From Akkermansiaceae bacterium (GTDB taxonomy: Bacteria > Verrucomicrobiota > Verrucomicrobiia > Verrucomicrobiales > Akkermansiaceae): a stretch of 64,000 nt of DNA. Each line of letters begins with the position of its first letter. Position 1 is the first letter of the stretch. Of this stretch, positions 1-8,886 are shown one piece after another. Below the pieces are notes generated by a model. The model saw nothing but the letters and a program-made list of their open reading frames with translations, made no database searches and had not been told where the DNA came from. The translations under genes were made by a program, and so were the position numbers. The stretch is taken from positions 1 through 64,000 of the forward strand of contig CAIXKE010000057.1 in assembly GCA_903919975.1 (NCBI GenBank). The letters run 5' to 3'.

Positions 1-145
1 GCTTGGGGGCGGGTATTTCGCAACGCACAAGCCCGGGAGAGTGATTTCAACCTGCCGGAACTCATCCCGTCAGAAGCGATCCTGTGCGCATACAACCCAC
101 ACAGGATGAGTGTTTTCAGCCCCAAAGTTGAACACCGTTGTGCTG

Positions 146-170
146 AATTTCAGCAAGACAGGCTTTATGA
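146..170 (+). repeat. 25-bp direct repeat copy 1 (AATTTCAGCAAGACAGGCTTTATGA)
   Basis: Exact match to 2353-2377. The reading frame of the truncated glycosidase-like gene opens immediately after it. Confidence 0.85.
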
Positions 171-1115
171 TTACATTCCGCCGATGGCCTGCGGTGGACC
201 CTGTATCCCGACAATCCCGTGCTGCCCGGCTGCGACACCATCACCCTCGCCCAGGATCCGGACACCGGCGAGTATCTCGCCTTCCACAAGCGCCAGTTCG
301 ACAAACGCACCCGCCCGGTCGCCCGGCAGGTCTTCCTCTCCGTCAGCAAGGACATGCAACACTGGTCCGAACCGCAGCTGGTGATGAACCCGGATGAAAC
401 CGACCATGCCGAAACCCGGAAACTCAAAGGGGGCATGCACGCCGAGTTCTACAACCTGTCCGCCTTCCCTTACGCAGGACAGTGGCTTGGTCTGGTCACG
501 GTCTTCCGCCGCACCGGACCACCTCCGGTCAAAGGTCCGGGCCAGAGCGGCGACGACGGGCCGATTGACGTCCAATTGGTTCACAGCCGCGACGGCCGCC
601 AGTGGCAGCGCTGTTCGGACCGCAGCCCGGTCATCGCCCTTGGCCCGCACTCGTTTGATGCCAGCAGCATCCTTGGAGTCTGCAACTCGCCGGTCATCGT
701 CGGCGACGAAATGTGGATGTATTACACCGCGATCACCACCACCCACGGCGGAGCCTTGCCGGACAAACAGATGGCGATTGCCCGCGCCGCATGGCGTCTG
801 GACGGCATGGTGTCGCTGCGTGCCAAGGACTCCGGGGGCGTGATCGAAACGGTGCCGATCCAACCCGCGGGCGACCACCTTTTCGTCAATGCCGACGTGC
901 GCACCGGGCGGCTCCTCGTGGAAGTGCTCGATGCGGAGGGAGAGCCCATACCGGGCTTCGAGAAATCCGCTTGCCTGCCGCTGACCGGTGGCTCAGTGCG
1001 TCAGGCCGTGACGTGGCGCACGGCATCGTCACTGCCCCAAGGAAAGTCCCTTCGGCTTCGGTTCCATCTGACCGGTGGCGACCTCTTCAGTTACGTTTTT
1101 GAAACCAAGCGATGA
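171..1115 (+). pseudogene. 5'-truncated glycosidase-like (GH32/43 beta-propeller type) protein fragment
   Basis: Frame is open from 171 (LHSADGLRWTLYPDNPVLPGCDTITLAQDPDTGEYLAFHKRQ...); the ORF caller only finds a GTG at 219. There is no plausible start or N-terminus, and the upstream codon is a stop inside the 25-bp repeat. Confidence 0.6.
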
Positions 1116-1378
1116 AAACGAACACGAAACCCACGAAACACACCCTCACACTCCTCGCCGCCCTCCTGCTCGCGCCGCTGGCACTGCAAGCCGCCGAGCC
1201 CGCACCTATCGTCCTGCGCGACCTGCCGCTGCTCTTCGCCGATGACAGCGGGATCGCCGCGAAGAACGGCGTGAAGCGCACCGTCCATCCCGCCAAGACA
1301 CGGCAACCCCCTTTTCCCCGCCCTCCGGTTCGACCCAATGGCTCTTTCAGGAGCCTCTCGCAGAAAGCAAATTCCTAG
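1112..1378 (+). pseudogene. 3'-truncated secreted glycosidase-like protein fragment (signal peptide plus N-terminus)
   Basis: MKTNTKPTKHTLTLLAALLLAPLALQAAEPAPIVLRDLPLLFADDSGIAAKNGVKRTVHPAKT... has a signal peptide and the start of a mature domain, then becomes low-complexity and ends. Confidence 0.5.
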
Positions 1379-1695
1379 CATTCAGCTCACGAGTGCCGGA
1401 CTGGTACGCAAGCAGAAGATGGGCAGAACCATTTTTTACATCAACGATTCGCTTTACTCGCTCTTGAGTTGTGTGACCCTGTAGCACAACGATGGGCGAA
1501 GCCGGTAACTCGCCCTCCATCCTCTTCAAGCGGGGCAAGACAGAAGACTTGAATACGGAAGACAGAAGATCAGATGGCTCACGCGAAGCCGCGAGGGGGT
1601 GAAGAGGGCGGCAGATCAAAAGACCTCATCGCGCTGATCGCGCATGTCTTCTCTTGAAACTGAAAACTTGAGCCTTAAACCTTTCCCGACTGGCA

Positions 1696-2304
1696 TCACT
1701 TCCTGCGGCGGCGCAGCAGCATCGTGGCTCCCAGAACGCTCAGCAAGGAGGTCGAAGGCTCGGGGATGCCCGTTACGACTCCCTGTCCGTTGTCACCCAC
1801 ACCAAAAGCAAGCAAGTTGAGCTCCTCGCCGAAGAAGCCTCCTGGATGTGCGGTAAAATTGGCCCACCCGTAATAAGTTTCGTTCGTTCCGAGTCCTTGA
1901 TTCGTGTAGCGAAACCCTAGGTAATAAACGGTGGATCCATCAAAGCTCAGAGTGGACTCGCTGAGGTAGGAATCTCCCGTGCCGGCGGAGAAAGCGGTTG
2001 AAGCGTCTATCGTGGTGCCTTGAGGGAAAATCGCAAAGGTGTTCGTCGAGGCACCCGCCAACGCAAAATTGACTCCAGGATTTAGAGACGATTTGAGGCC
2101 TACAAAAACCCCCTGCGTATTCGCGGAGAAAGCCAAGGGATAGTTGGTTGTGTCGAATCCCGGCGTCACAGCGCCGGAAAGAGGATCAAAACTCCAACCA
2201 TACCAAGGCGTGGGATTCGTGGTGGTGTATAACGCTGCGGAAGCGATGGAGGCATTAAGAAACGCAAAGCCAAGGATACTGAAGAGAACAGGGAAGTGAT
2301 GCAT
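1696..2304 (-). CDS. PEP-CTERM sorting domain-containing secreted protein
   Basis: N-terminal signal peptide; C-terminus GIPEPSTSLLSVLGATMLLRRRRK matches the PEP-CTERM pattern. Confidence 0.85.
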   Translation of the reverse strand: MHHFPVLFSILGFAFLNASIASAALYTTTNPTPWYGWSFDPLSGAVTPGFDTTNYPLAFSANTQGVFVGLKSSLNPGVNFALAGASTNTFAIFPQGTTIDASTAFSAGTGDSYLSESTLSFDGSTVYYLGFRYTNQGLGTNETYYGWANFTAHPGGFFGEELNLLAFGVGDNGQGVVTGIPEPSTSLLSVLGATMLLRRRRK

Positions 2305-2352
2305 ATAGCATTATTCAACAAAAGCCGCATGCAACGTGTAAATAAAATTTTT

Positions 2353-2377
2353 AATTTCAGCAAGACAGGCTTTATGA
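2353..2377 (+). repeat. 25-bp direct repeat copy 2
   Basis: Exact match to 146-170. Confidence 0.85.
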
Positions 2378-2560
2378 GTAATAACCTCCTTGTCTCCGGC
2401 CCCATCGTGCCGGACCGTCCGGTTGTCCCCTGCCCTTGTCCATTCACGGCCGAAACCAAATCGATTGACCGCGGATTTTCCCGGTTTGGTTGGCATTCCC
2501 CACATTCCCCCGCACTTTGCTCTTTTCCGGCCCAGCACGCGGGCATAGTTTCTCGCCGAC

Positions 2561-3571
2561 ATGAGTAGTTGCGGCCCGAAAACGAAAATGGACCCGGCCT
2601 TGCACCGGGCCCAGAAACCTTCCTGGATCAAAGTTCGACTGCCGAACAACCCGGAATTCTGGTCCACCAAATCACTCATCACCGACCTGAAATTGGTGAC
2701 CGTCTGCGAGGAAGCCCAGTGCCCGAACCGTTGGGAATGCTGGAGCCAGAAGACCGCCACCTTCATGATCGCCGGGGAAAAGTGCACCCGCGCCTGTGGC
2801 TTCTGCGCCGTCAAAACCGCCAAACCCGACGCCCTCGAAGCCGACGAACCGCAACGCGTCGCCGAGGCCACCCGCCGCATGGGTCTCAAACACGTCGTCA
2901 TCACTGCCGTCGCCCGCGACGACCTCCGCGATGGCGGCGCCGAGCATTTCAAACTCACCATCGAGGCGGTCCGCGAAGCCAATCCAGAAACGATCATCGA
3001 AGTCCTCGTCCCCGATTTCAACGACCGCGACTGGGCCTTGCAACTCGTGATGGACGCCCGCCCGCACATTTTCAACCACAACATCGAGACCGTCGAACGC
3101 CTGACCCCGCTCGTCCGATCCCGTGCCCAATACCAACGCAGCCTCACCGTCCTGAAAAAAGCCAAGGCGATGGTCGATGGCAAAGTCGCCACCAAAAGCG
3201 GCATCATGCTCGGCCTCGGCGAGCGCCCTGAAGAACTCCTCCGCGCCTTCGATGACCTCCGCGCCCACGACGTCACCGTGCTGACGCTCGGACAATACCT
3301 CCGCCCGACCCCCAAACACCTGCCAGTCGTCGAGTTCATCCACCCGGACACCTTCGCCGAATACAAGGAAATCGCCCTTGAAAAAGGCTTCCGCCACGTC
3401 GCCAGCGGACCACTGGTTAGGAGTTCTTATCACGCCGCCGAGTTCCGCCCGGAACTCGATGTGCTTGAAGCCATCGAAGCCGATCTGCGCGCCGCCAAAG
3501 GCTTGGAACTCGGCCCCGAACACCTCGACCTCCCGGACCTCAAGCCGGAACTCGCCAAAGCCATCGCCTGA
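2561..3571 (+). CDS. lipA: lipoyl synthase
   Basis: Radical SAM motif CTRACGFCAV, N-terminal cysteine motif CEEAQCPNRWECW, and C-terminal GPLVRSSYHA. Confidence 0.95.
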   Translation: MSSCGPKTKMDPALHRAQKPSWIKVRLPNNPEFWSTKSLITDLKLVTVCEEAQCPNRWECWSQKTATFMIAGEKCTRACGFCAVKTAKPDALEADEPQRVAEATRRMGLKHVVITAVARDDLRDGGAEHFKLTIEAVREANPETIIEVLVPDFNDRDWALQLVMDARPHIFNHNIETVERLTPLVRSRAQYQRSLTVLKKAKAMVDGKVATKSGIMLGLGERPEELLRAFDDLRAHDVTVLTLGQYLRPTPKHLPVVEFIHPDTFAEYKEIALEKGFRHVASGPLVRSSYHAAEFRPELDVLEAIEADLRAAKGLELGPEHLDLPDLKPELAKAIA

Positions 3572-4038
3572 TGAATCACTGGTTGATCAAATCCGAGCCC
3601 GACGTCTTCTCGATCGACGACCTCGCGAAAGTAAAACGCGAGCCATGGTCCGGCGTTAGAAACTATCAGGCGCGCAACTTCATGTGGAAGGACATGAAAC
3701 CCGGCGACCTCGCCCTCTTCTATCACTCCAACGCCAAGCCACCCGGCATCGCCGGCATCGCAAAAGTCGTCGGCCTCCCCTACCCCGATCCCACCCAGTT
3801 CGACTCCAAGAGCGAATACTTCGATCCCAAAGCCACCCCGGAAAAACCCCGCTGGTGGCTCGTCGATTTCGAATTTGTCGGCAAATTCATCAACCTCCTG
3901 CCGCTCGAAGCCATCAAGGCCGATCCCGTTCTATCAGAAATGTTGATCTGCCAACGCGGCACCCGCCTCTCCATCACGCCGGTCGATCCACTGCATCACA
4001 AGCGCGCCTGCAAGCTCGCAGGCTGGAAAGCCCTGTAG
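3571..4038 (+). CDS. EVE domain-containing protein
   Basis: MNHWLIKSEPDVFSIDDLAK...WSGVRNYQARNFMWKDMKPGDLALFYHSN is typical of the EVE/thymocyte nuclear protein 1 family. The start overlaps the lipA stop (TGATG). Confidence 0.92.
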   Translation: MNHWLIKSEPDVFSIDDLAKVKREPWSGVRNYQARNFMWKDMKPGDLALFYHSNAKPPGIAGIAKVVGLPYPDPTQFDSKSEYFDPKATPEKPRWWLVDFEFVGKFINLLPLEAIKADPVLSEMLICQRGTRLSITPVDPLHHKRACKLAGWKAL

Positions 4039-4106
4039 CATCGCGCAAATGCACACGCCTGTAGCGTAACTCTATGAGTGTCGCAGCCCAGGTTCCGCGC
4101 GAAGCC

Positions 4107-4146
4107 CTCTTGTCTTGCGTCTTGTGTCTTGAAGTCTTGCGTCTCC
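4107..4146 (-). repeat. Solo copy of the heptad-type repeat that bounds the four-helix-bundle element
   Basis: Reverse complement GAGACGCAAGACTTCAAGACACAAGACGCAAGACAAGAG is nearly identical to GAGACACAAGACTTTGAGACACAAGACACAAGACAAGATG near 8887. Confidence 0.8.
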
Positions 4147-4151
4147 CACCC

Positions 4152-5174
4152 TCACTTCGCAGGAGCGACAAACGGGCGCTTCGATACCGCATCCGCCTTC
4201 GGAAAATCCGCGGGGATTTCCGTTTGCGTGACTTTTCCCGTGGCCGCCCACTCGACACCGCGATTGAAGGTCACCATGAACCCGACACACTCAAATGACT
4301 GCGTATAGTGGCCAAGCGTGGTGTGGAAAACACGGCCCTTGTCATATTTGATGGTCATGAGCATCGGCTCGTTACGACCTTCCTTACGGAGTTTTTCTGG
4401 CTCCGACGCAGTGGCGAGAATTTCCATGTTTTCGGCGGGTCCGCGCAGCAAAGAATAACATTCGTCCGAGGCGTGCATCCAAAAATCCGGCACGCCCCTG
4501 GTGATGGGATGCTCGCGGCTACGGATGGTCACGAGAAAATCGTTGAGTGGCCCATGAGCGCCGCAAGGGCCGGGCTTGGGATCGCGGACCTCCTTGCCTT
4601 CGCTGTCGATGTAAACATAGGGCCCGTGTTGCGCATTGCGCCCACCCCAGCCACCAAGACCGATCATCTTGTTGTATTCCGGCCAATCCGGGAAGCTATT
4701 GTCCGCAGCATGGACCGATACGAAGCCACCACCGTTTTTTACATACGTCTCGAACGCGCGCCGGGTCTCCTCGGGCCACGGGGCCGCCTGGTAACCGAAG
4801 TTTGAGATGACGACGTTGTATTTCGAGAAATCAGGTTTGAAATCCGGGTCGGCTTTGGGTTTCGGCAGATCCTCGGTTTTGGCACCTCCGGCCATCGGCA
4901 GGAAGAGAGCTTCCTGCATACCGTTCCATGTGAATTGGGTGCGTGCTATATCTACCTCGAAGAGTCCGGTCGCTTCGAGATACTGCCGCATGATGATCGT
5001 GGTTTTCGGCCATTCCTTGTGGTTGTTCTGGCCATCAATGATAAGCGCCTTGAGCTTCGCGGCCGCATGGGCAGTCGGAGCGATAAGAAGGGTGGTCCAG
5101 ATGGTGAGTTGAAGAAGTATTTTCATGAATTCTGATATGAAGACGTTCGAACCAAGGCCAATCTTTCCGGCCAA
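4152..5174 (-). CDS. ThuA domain-containing protein (trehalose utilization-like)
   Basis: Signal peptide, then KALIIDGQNNHKEWPKTT...NGGGFVSVHAADNSFPDWPEYNKMIGLGGWGGR. Confidence 0.88.
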   Translation of the reverse strand: MAGKIGLGSNVFISEFMKILLQLTIWTTLLIAPTAHAAAKLKALIIDGQNNHKEWPKTTIIMRQYLEATGLFEVDIARTQFTWNGMQEALFLPMAGGAKTEDLPKPKADPDFKPDFSKYNVVISNFGYQAAPWPEETRRAFETYVKNGGGFVSVHAADNSFPDWPEYNKMIGLGGWGGRNAQHGPYVYIDSEGKEVRDPKPGPCGAHGPLNDFLVTIRSREHPITRGVPDFWMHASDECYSLLRGPAENMEILATASEPEKLRKEGRNEPMLMTIKYDKGRVFHTTLGHYTQSFECVGFMVTFNRGVEWAATGKVTQTEIPADFPKADAVSKRPFVAPAK

Positions 5175-5187
5175 GGCCTCTTAAATT

Positions 5188-6141
5188 TCAATCACCTGTA
5201 GGCCTTCTCCTCCACCAAGCCGCCAAGGCGCTGCCGATGATGCTGTGGAACACCGCGGAAATCGCGGCGGGCACCGGGGCCAAGGCAATTGTGGGGAAAT
5301 GCCGTGTGGCGAGCGCGGCCCCGAGACCACTGTTTTGCATGCCCACCTCGATGGAAATCGTCCGGCACAGGCTTTCGCCGCAACCGGTGAGCTTCGCTAA
5401 TCCGTAGCCTAGCAGGAACCCGAAAAGGTGCAGCAGGAATACCGAAAGGAACAGGATACCCACCGAACCTGCGATCGCATTTCGGTTCAGGGCGACAATG
5501 CAACCCACGATAGCGACCACTACAAGGGCGCTGACCAGCGGACCAAGCGCATCGATCCCCCCTCTGAGTTTCCGCGCGCTGCTCATTTTTTCTAACACAG
5601 TATTCACCGTGATCCCGAGCACGAGAGGCAGCAGCACCACGATTAGCATCGACTTGAACAAGGCCCATGCGTCGACAGGCATCCATGCGCCGGCGAGCCA
5701 GCTCGTCAGACAGGGCGTGGCGAAAACGGCGGCAAGGGTTGAGGTCATGGTGAGCAGGACGCTGAGCGGCACATTCGCCCGCGCGAGATGGCAGATGACA
5801 TTGGACACCGTGCCGCCGGGGCAGCAGCCAACGAGGATCAGTCCAAGCGCGAGGCCTGTTTCCAGATGAAACGCCTTCGCCAAGCCCCAACCGAGCAGCG
5901 GCATGATCGCAAACTGCGCGAAAACACCGAGCGCAATCCGCTTCGGATCCCTGAGCACGGCGGCAAAATCGGCAAACCGCAACGTCAGGCCCATGCCGAG
6001 CATCACGACCCCAAGCGCAGTCTCGATCCACGGCTTGAACCAAATCCACGCGCCCGGTTGCAACCAGGCCCAGGCGCAACCGAGGACCAGCCAGAACGGA
6101 AAACCCGCCGTCAACATTCCTGAAACTCTCGCCAACGTCAT
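5188..6141 (-). CDS. bile acid:sodium symporter family transporter
   Basis: Multi-TM protein with GLILVGCCPGGTVSNVICHLARANVPLSVLLT, characteristic of the BASS family. Confidence 0.88.
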   Translation of the reverse strand: MTLARVSGMLTAGFPFWLVLGCAWAWLQPGAWIWFKPWIETALGVVMLGMGLTLRFADFAAVLRDPKRIALGVFAQFAIMPLLGWGLAKAFHLETGLALGLILVGCCPGGTVSNVICHLARANVPLSVLLTMTSTLAAVFATPCLTSWLAGAWMPVDAWALFKSMLIVVLLPLVLGITVNTVLEKMSSARKLRGGIDALGPLVSALVVVAIVGCIVALNRNAIAGSVGILFLSVFLLHLFGFLLGYGLAKLTGCGESLCRTISIEVGMQNSGLGAALATRHFPTIALAPVPAAISAVFHSIIGSALAAWWRRRPTGD

Positions 6142-6326
6142 GGCCGGAGATCATTCCCGGATCTGCCCGAGCGTCCAGCAAAGTCCGCACGCCAAATACA
6201 AACTCCCAGCCCTTTTGCCATCCCCGGCTACTCCGGACTGAATGATGTTTTTCAAACTGTTTTATCATCTTTTCCCGGTCCAATGCGGTCTTGTCATAGC
6301 GATCCAAGAAAAGCAGCTTCACGCCG

Positions 6327-7031
6327 ATGAACACCCGAAACCCTGCCGCCCCAAAGCAAGCCCCATGGATCGCCGGGCTGAAGGCTGCCCGAGCGAACCT
6401 CATTCCCGCTCTCATCCTCCAGGCGATCATGCTCGCGCTTCTGCTCGGGTATTACTTCTATCCGCCCACCACTCATTGGCTCGATCGCCTCGCCGTGCTC
6501 AAGGAGCACTGGGGCTTCGGATACTCGGCCGTCTCCGCCATCATCGCCGGGGCCGTCATCCCGGAAATCATGCGCATCCTGGTTTTCCAAAAAGGCCGGG
6601 TGTCGCGCACGAACCTCGACAACCTCATTTTCACCGTCCCTTTCTGGTGCGCCATGGGCGTGTTGGTGGACGTCTTCTACCGCACCCAGGCGGTGGTCTT
6701 CGGCGCGGAGGCGACCATTCGCATAGTCGCGACCAAGGTGTTCTTCGACCAATTCCTTTATTCGCCATTCATTGCCACGCCCCTCACCTGCTGGCTCTAT
6801 GATTGGAAACACTCCGGCTACAGCCTAACCGATTCTGACCGTTACTTCACCAAGGCCTACGCGCGGGATGTGATGGTGCCTGTTGTTTTCGCAAACTGGG
6901 GAGTCTGGCTCCCAGTCGTTTCCATCCTCTACTCCCTCCCCAGCCTGCTGCAAATCCCACTCTTCGGACTCGCTCTCTCACTGTGGGTGCTCCTCTACAC
7001 TTGGATCAGCGAGCAGCGAAACCGCAGCTAA
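6327..7031 (+). CDS. Mpv17/PMP22-like integral membrane protein (putative)
   Basis: VFFDQFLYSPF...DVMVPVVFANWGVWLPVVSILYSLPSLLQIPLFGLALSLWVLLYTWIS resembles the Mpv17 C-terminal pattern. Confidence 0.5.
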   Translation: MNTRNPAAPKQAPWIAGLKAARANLIPALILQAIMLALLLGYYFYPPTTHWLDRLAVLKEHWGFGYSAVSAIIAGAVIPEIMRILVFQKGRVSRTNLDNLIFTVPFWCAMGVLVDVFYRTQAVVFGAEATIRIVATKVFFDQFLYSPFIATPLTCWLYDWKHSGYSLTDSDRYFTKAYARDVMVPVVFANWGVWLPVVSILYSLPSLLQIPLFGLALSLWVLLYTWISEQRNRS

Positions 7032-7051
7032 GCCCCAATGAGGAACCTCAA

Positions 7052-7341
7052 TTGAAGCGCGGAATTCATTCCGCGAGAAACATCACAGCTTGCTTGCGGA
7101 ATGAATTCCAATGCCTTTAAGGATTCAGGCTTGTCGGAGCGCGTGCATTCTGCGCGCTGCTGGATGACGGACATGCTGTCCGTCGAGCTTAGCGGAAGAC
7201 GGGTGACAGAATGTCCCCCGTCCGACAGCCGACAGAATGTCGGCGCTCCGTAGGTTTTCTCCGCTCCCTGCCGATATCAAGAAACGTAATGATCAGAATC
7301 GAATCCTTAAAGGCATTGGAATAAATTCCGCGCTCCAGTTC
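7052..7341. mobile_element. MITE-like non-coding element with long terminal inverted repeats
   Basis: GGAATGAATTCCAATGCCTTTAAGGATTC (7098-7126) is inverted at 7301-7329 with 2 mismatches. Outer GCGCGGAATTCATTCC / GGAATAAATTCCGCGCTCC, with several internal hairpins such as CGGACA-TGC-TGTCCG and CCGACA-GAA-TGTCGG. Confidence 0.7.
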
Positions 7342-7375
7342 GTCGCACGTGGAAAATAAAATCCCCCCGGCAGAA

Positions 7376-7412
7376 CAAAAAACGCCCGGATAGCGAACCA
7401 TCCGGGCGTTTA
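7376..7412 (-). terminator. Rho-independent terminator downstream of ahcY
   Basis: AACGCCCGGAT-N8-ATCCGGGCGTT stem; on the minus strand it is followed by a T-run (AAAAAA on the plus strand). Confidence 0.85.
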
Positions 7413-7427
7413 AGTTAAAAACAAAAC

Positions 7428-8840
7428 TCAATAGCGGTATTGATCCGCCTTGAACGGGCCGTTCACCGAGACGCCGATGTAGTCGGCTTGCTCGGAAGTG
7501 AGCTTGGTGAGCTTCGCTCCGACCTTGGCGAGGTGGAGTCGGGCAACTTCCTCGTCGAGGTGTTTTGGCAACACGGTGACTTGACCGGCCTTGTATGCGT
7601 CCTTGTTCTTCCAGAGATCGATTTGTGCAAGCGTCTGGTTGGTGAAGCTATTGGACATCACGAAGCTCGGATGGCCGGTGGCACAGCCGAGATTCACTAG
7701 GCGGCCTTCAGCGAGCATGTAAAGGCTGTTACCGGTCGGGAAGGTATACTTGTCCACCTGCGGTTTTATATTCGTCCGAACCACACCCGCAGCATTGTTG
7801 AGCTTGTCGATTTGGATCTCGTTGTCGAAGTGACCGATGTTACAAACGATCGCCTGATCCTTCATCTTCTCCATGTGCTCAAGGCGGATAATGTCCTTGT
7901 TGCCGGTCGTGGTCACATAAATGTCACCCCAACCGAGAGTATCCTCAATGGTGAGCACGCGGAATCCTTCCATTGCCGCTTGGAGCGCGCAGATCGGATC
8001 GACTTCGGTGACGACGACTTGCGCACCTTGGCCCCGGAGAGCTTGAGCGCAGCCCTTGCCGACGTCCCCATAGCCGCAAACCACACCCACCTTACCGGAA
8101 ATCATCACGTCAGTGGCGCGCTTGATGCCGTCCACCAGCGATTCACGGCAACCGTAGAGGTTGTCGAACTTCGACTTGGTTACCGAGTCGTTGACGTTGA
8201 TCGCGGGAACGAGCAGCGTGCCTGCCTTGGCCATTTGATAGAGGCGATGCACCCCGGTGGTCGTTTCCTCGGAAACACCTTTCCAGTCCTTCACGATCTT
8301 CGCGAAGATGCCCGGTTGCTTGACCTTGATGTCCTTAAGCAGATCCTTGATCACCTGTTCCTCATGGCTTTCGGAGGCGGTTTCAATCCAAGTTGAACCG
8401 TTTTCCATTTCGAAACCCTTGTGGATGAGAAGCGTGGCGTCGCCACCGTCATCGACGATGAGCTCCGGCCCAAGGCCGGCTGGATTGACCAGCGCCTGCC
8501 ATGTGCACCACCAATATTCCTCCAGCGTTTCGCCCTTCCAAGCAAACACTGGAAAACCAACGGCGGCGATGGCGGCGGCGGCGTGATCCTGGGTTGAGAA
8601 AATATTGCAGGAAACCCAGCGCACTTCCGCACCGAGATCGGCAAGCGTCTCGATGAGCACCGCCGTCTGAATCGTCATATGCAGCGAGCCCATGATGCGC
8701 ACACCTTGCAGCGGCTTCTCAGGACCATACTTGGCACGGGTCGCCATCAATCCGGGCATTTCATGCTCGGCGATTTCAATTTCCTTACGGCCGAAATCGG
8801 CAAGGCCGATGTCGCGAACTTTGTAGTCGGTAAAACTCAT
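7428..8840 (-). CDS. ahcY: adenosylhomocysteinase
   Basis: [41 protein letters not shown]-terminus KADQYRY. Confidence 0.96.
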   Translation of the reverse strand: MSFTDYKVRDIGLADFGRKEIEIAEHEMPGLMATRAKYGPEKPLQGVRIMGSLHMTIQTAVLIETLADLGAEVRWVSCNIFSTQDHAAAAIAAVGFPVFAWKGETLEEYWWCTWQALVNPAGLGPELIVDDGGDATLLIHKGFEMENGSTWIETASESHEEQVIKDLLKDIKVKQPGIFAKIVKDWKGVSEETTTGVHRLYQMAKAGTLLVPAINVNDSVTKSKFDNLYGCRESLVDGIKRATDVMISGKVGVVCGYGDVGKGCAQALRGQGAQVVVTEVDPICALQAAMEGFRVLTIEDTLGWGDIYVTTTGNKDIIRLEHMEKMKDQAIVCNIGHFDNEIQIDKLNNAAGVVRTNIKPQVDKYTFPTGNSLYMLAEGRLVNLGCATGHPSFVMSNSFTNQTLAQIDLWKNKDAYKAGQVTVLPKHLDEEVARLHLAKVGAKLTKLTSEQADYIGVSVNGPFKADQYRY

Positions 8841-8886
8841 GGAGTGTTGGTTGGTTGGGGTGTGGTTGAGATTTTATTGGGAGAGA

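Noticed and set aside
1347-1619. 90-aa minus-strand ORF between the glycosidase fragment and the PEP-CTERM gene
   Set aside because: No recognisable domain, poor start context and a region of repeat-like sequence; possibly a gene remnant, but unsupported.
171-2352. Integron cassette between direct repeats
   Set aside because: No integrase in the window, and the 25-mer lacks the attC core (RYYYAAC/GTTRRRY) arrangement.
2311-3366. 351-aa minus-strand ORF across lipA
   Set aside because: Antisense to lipA. The HKACLAEI tail is only the translation of the 25-bp repeat.
5192-6430. 412-aa minus-strand ORF overlapping the BASS transporter in another frame
   Set aside because: Arg/Ala-rich frame-shifted shadow of the transporter gene and its upstream region.
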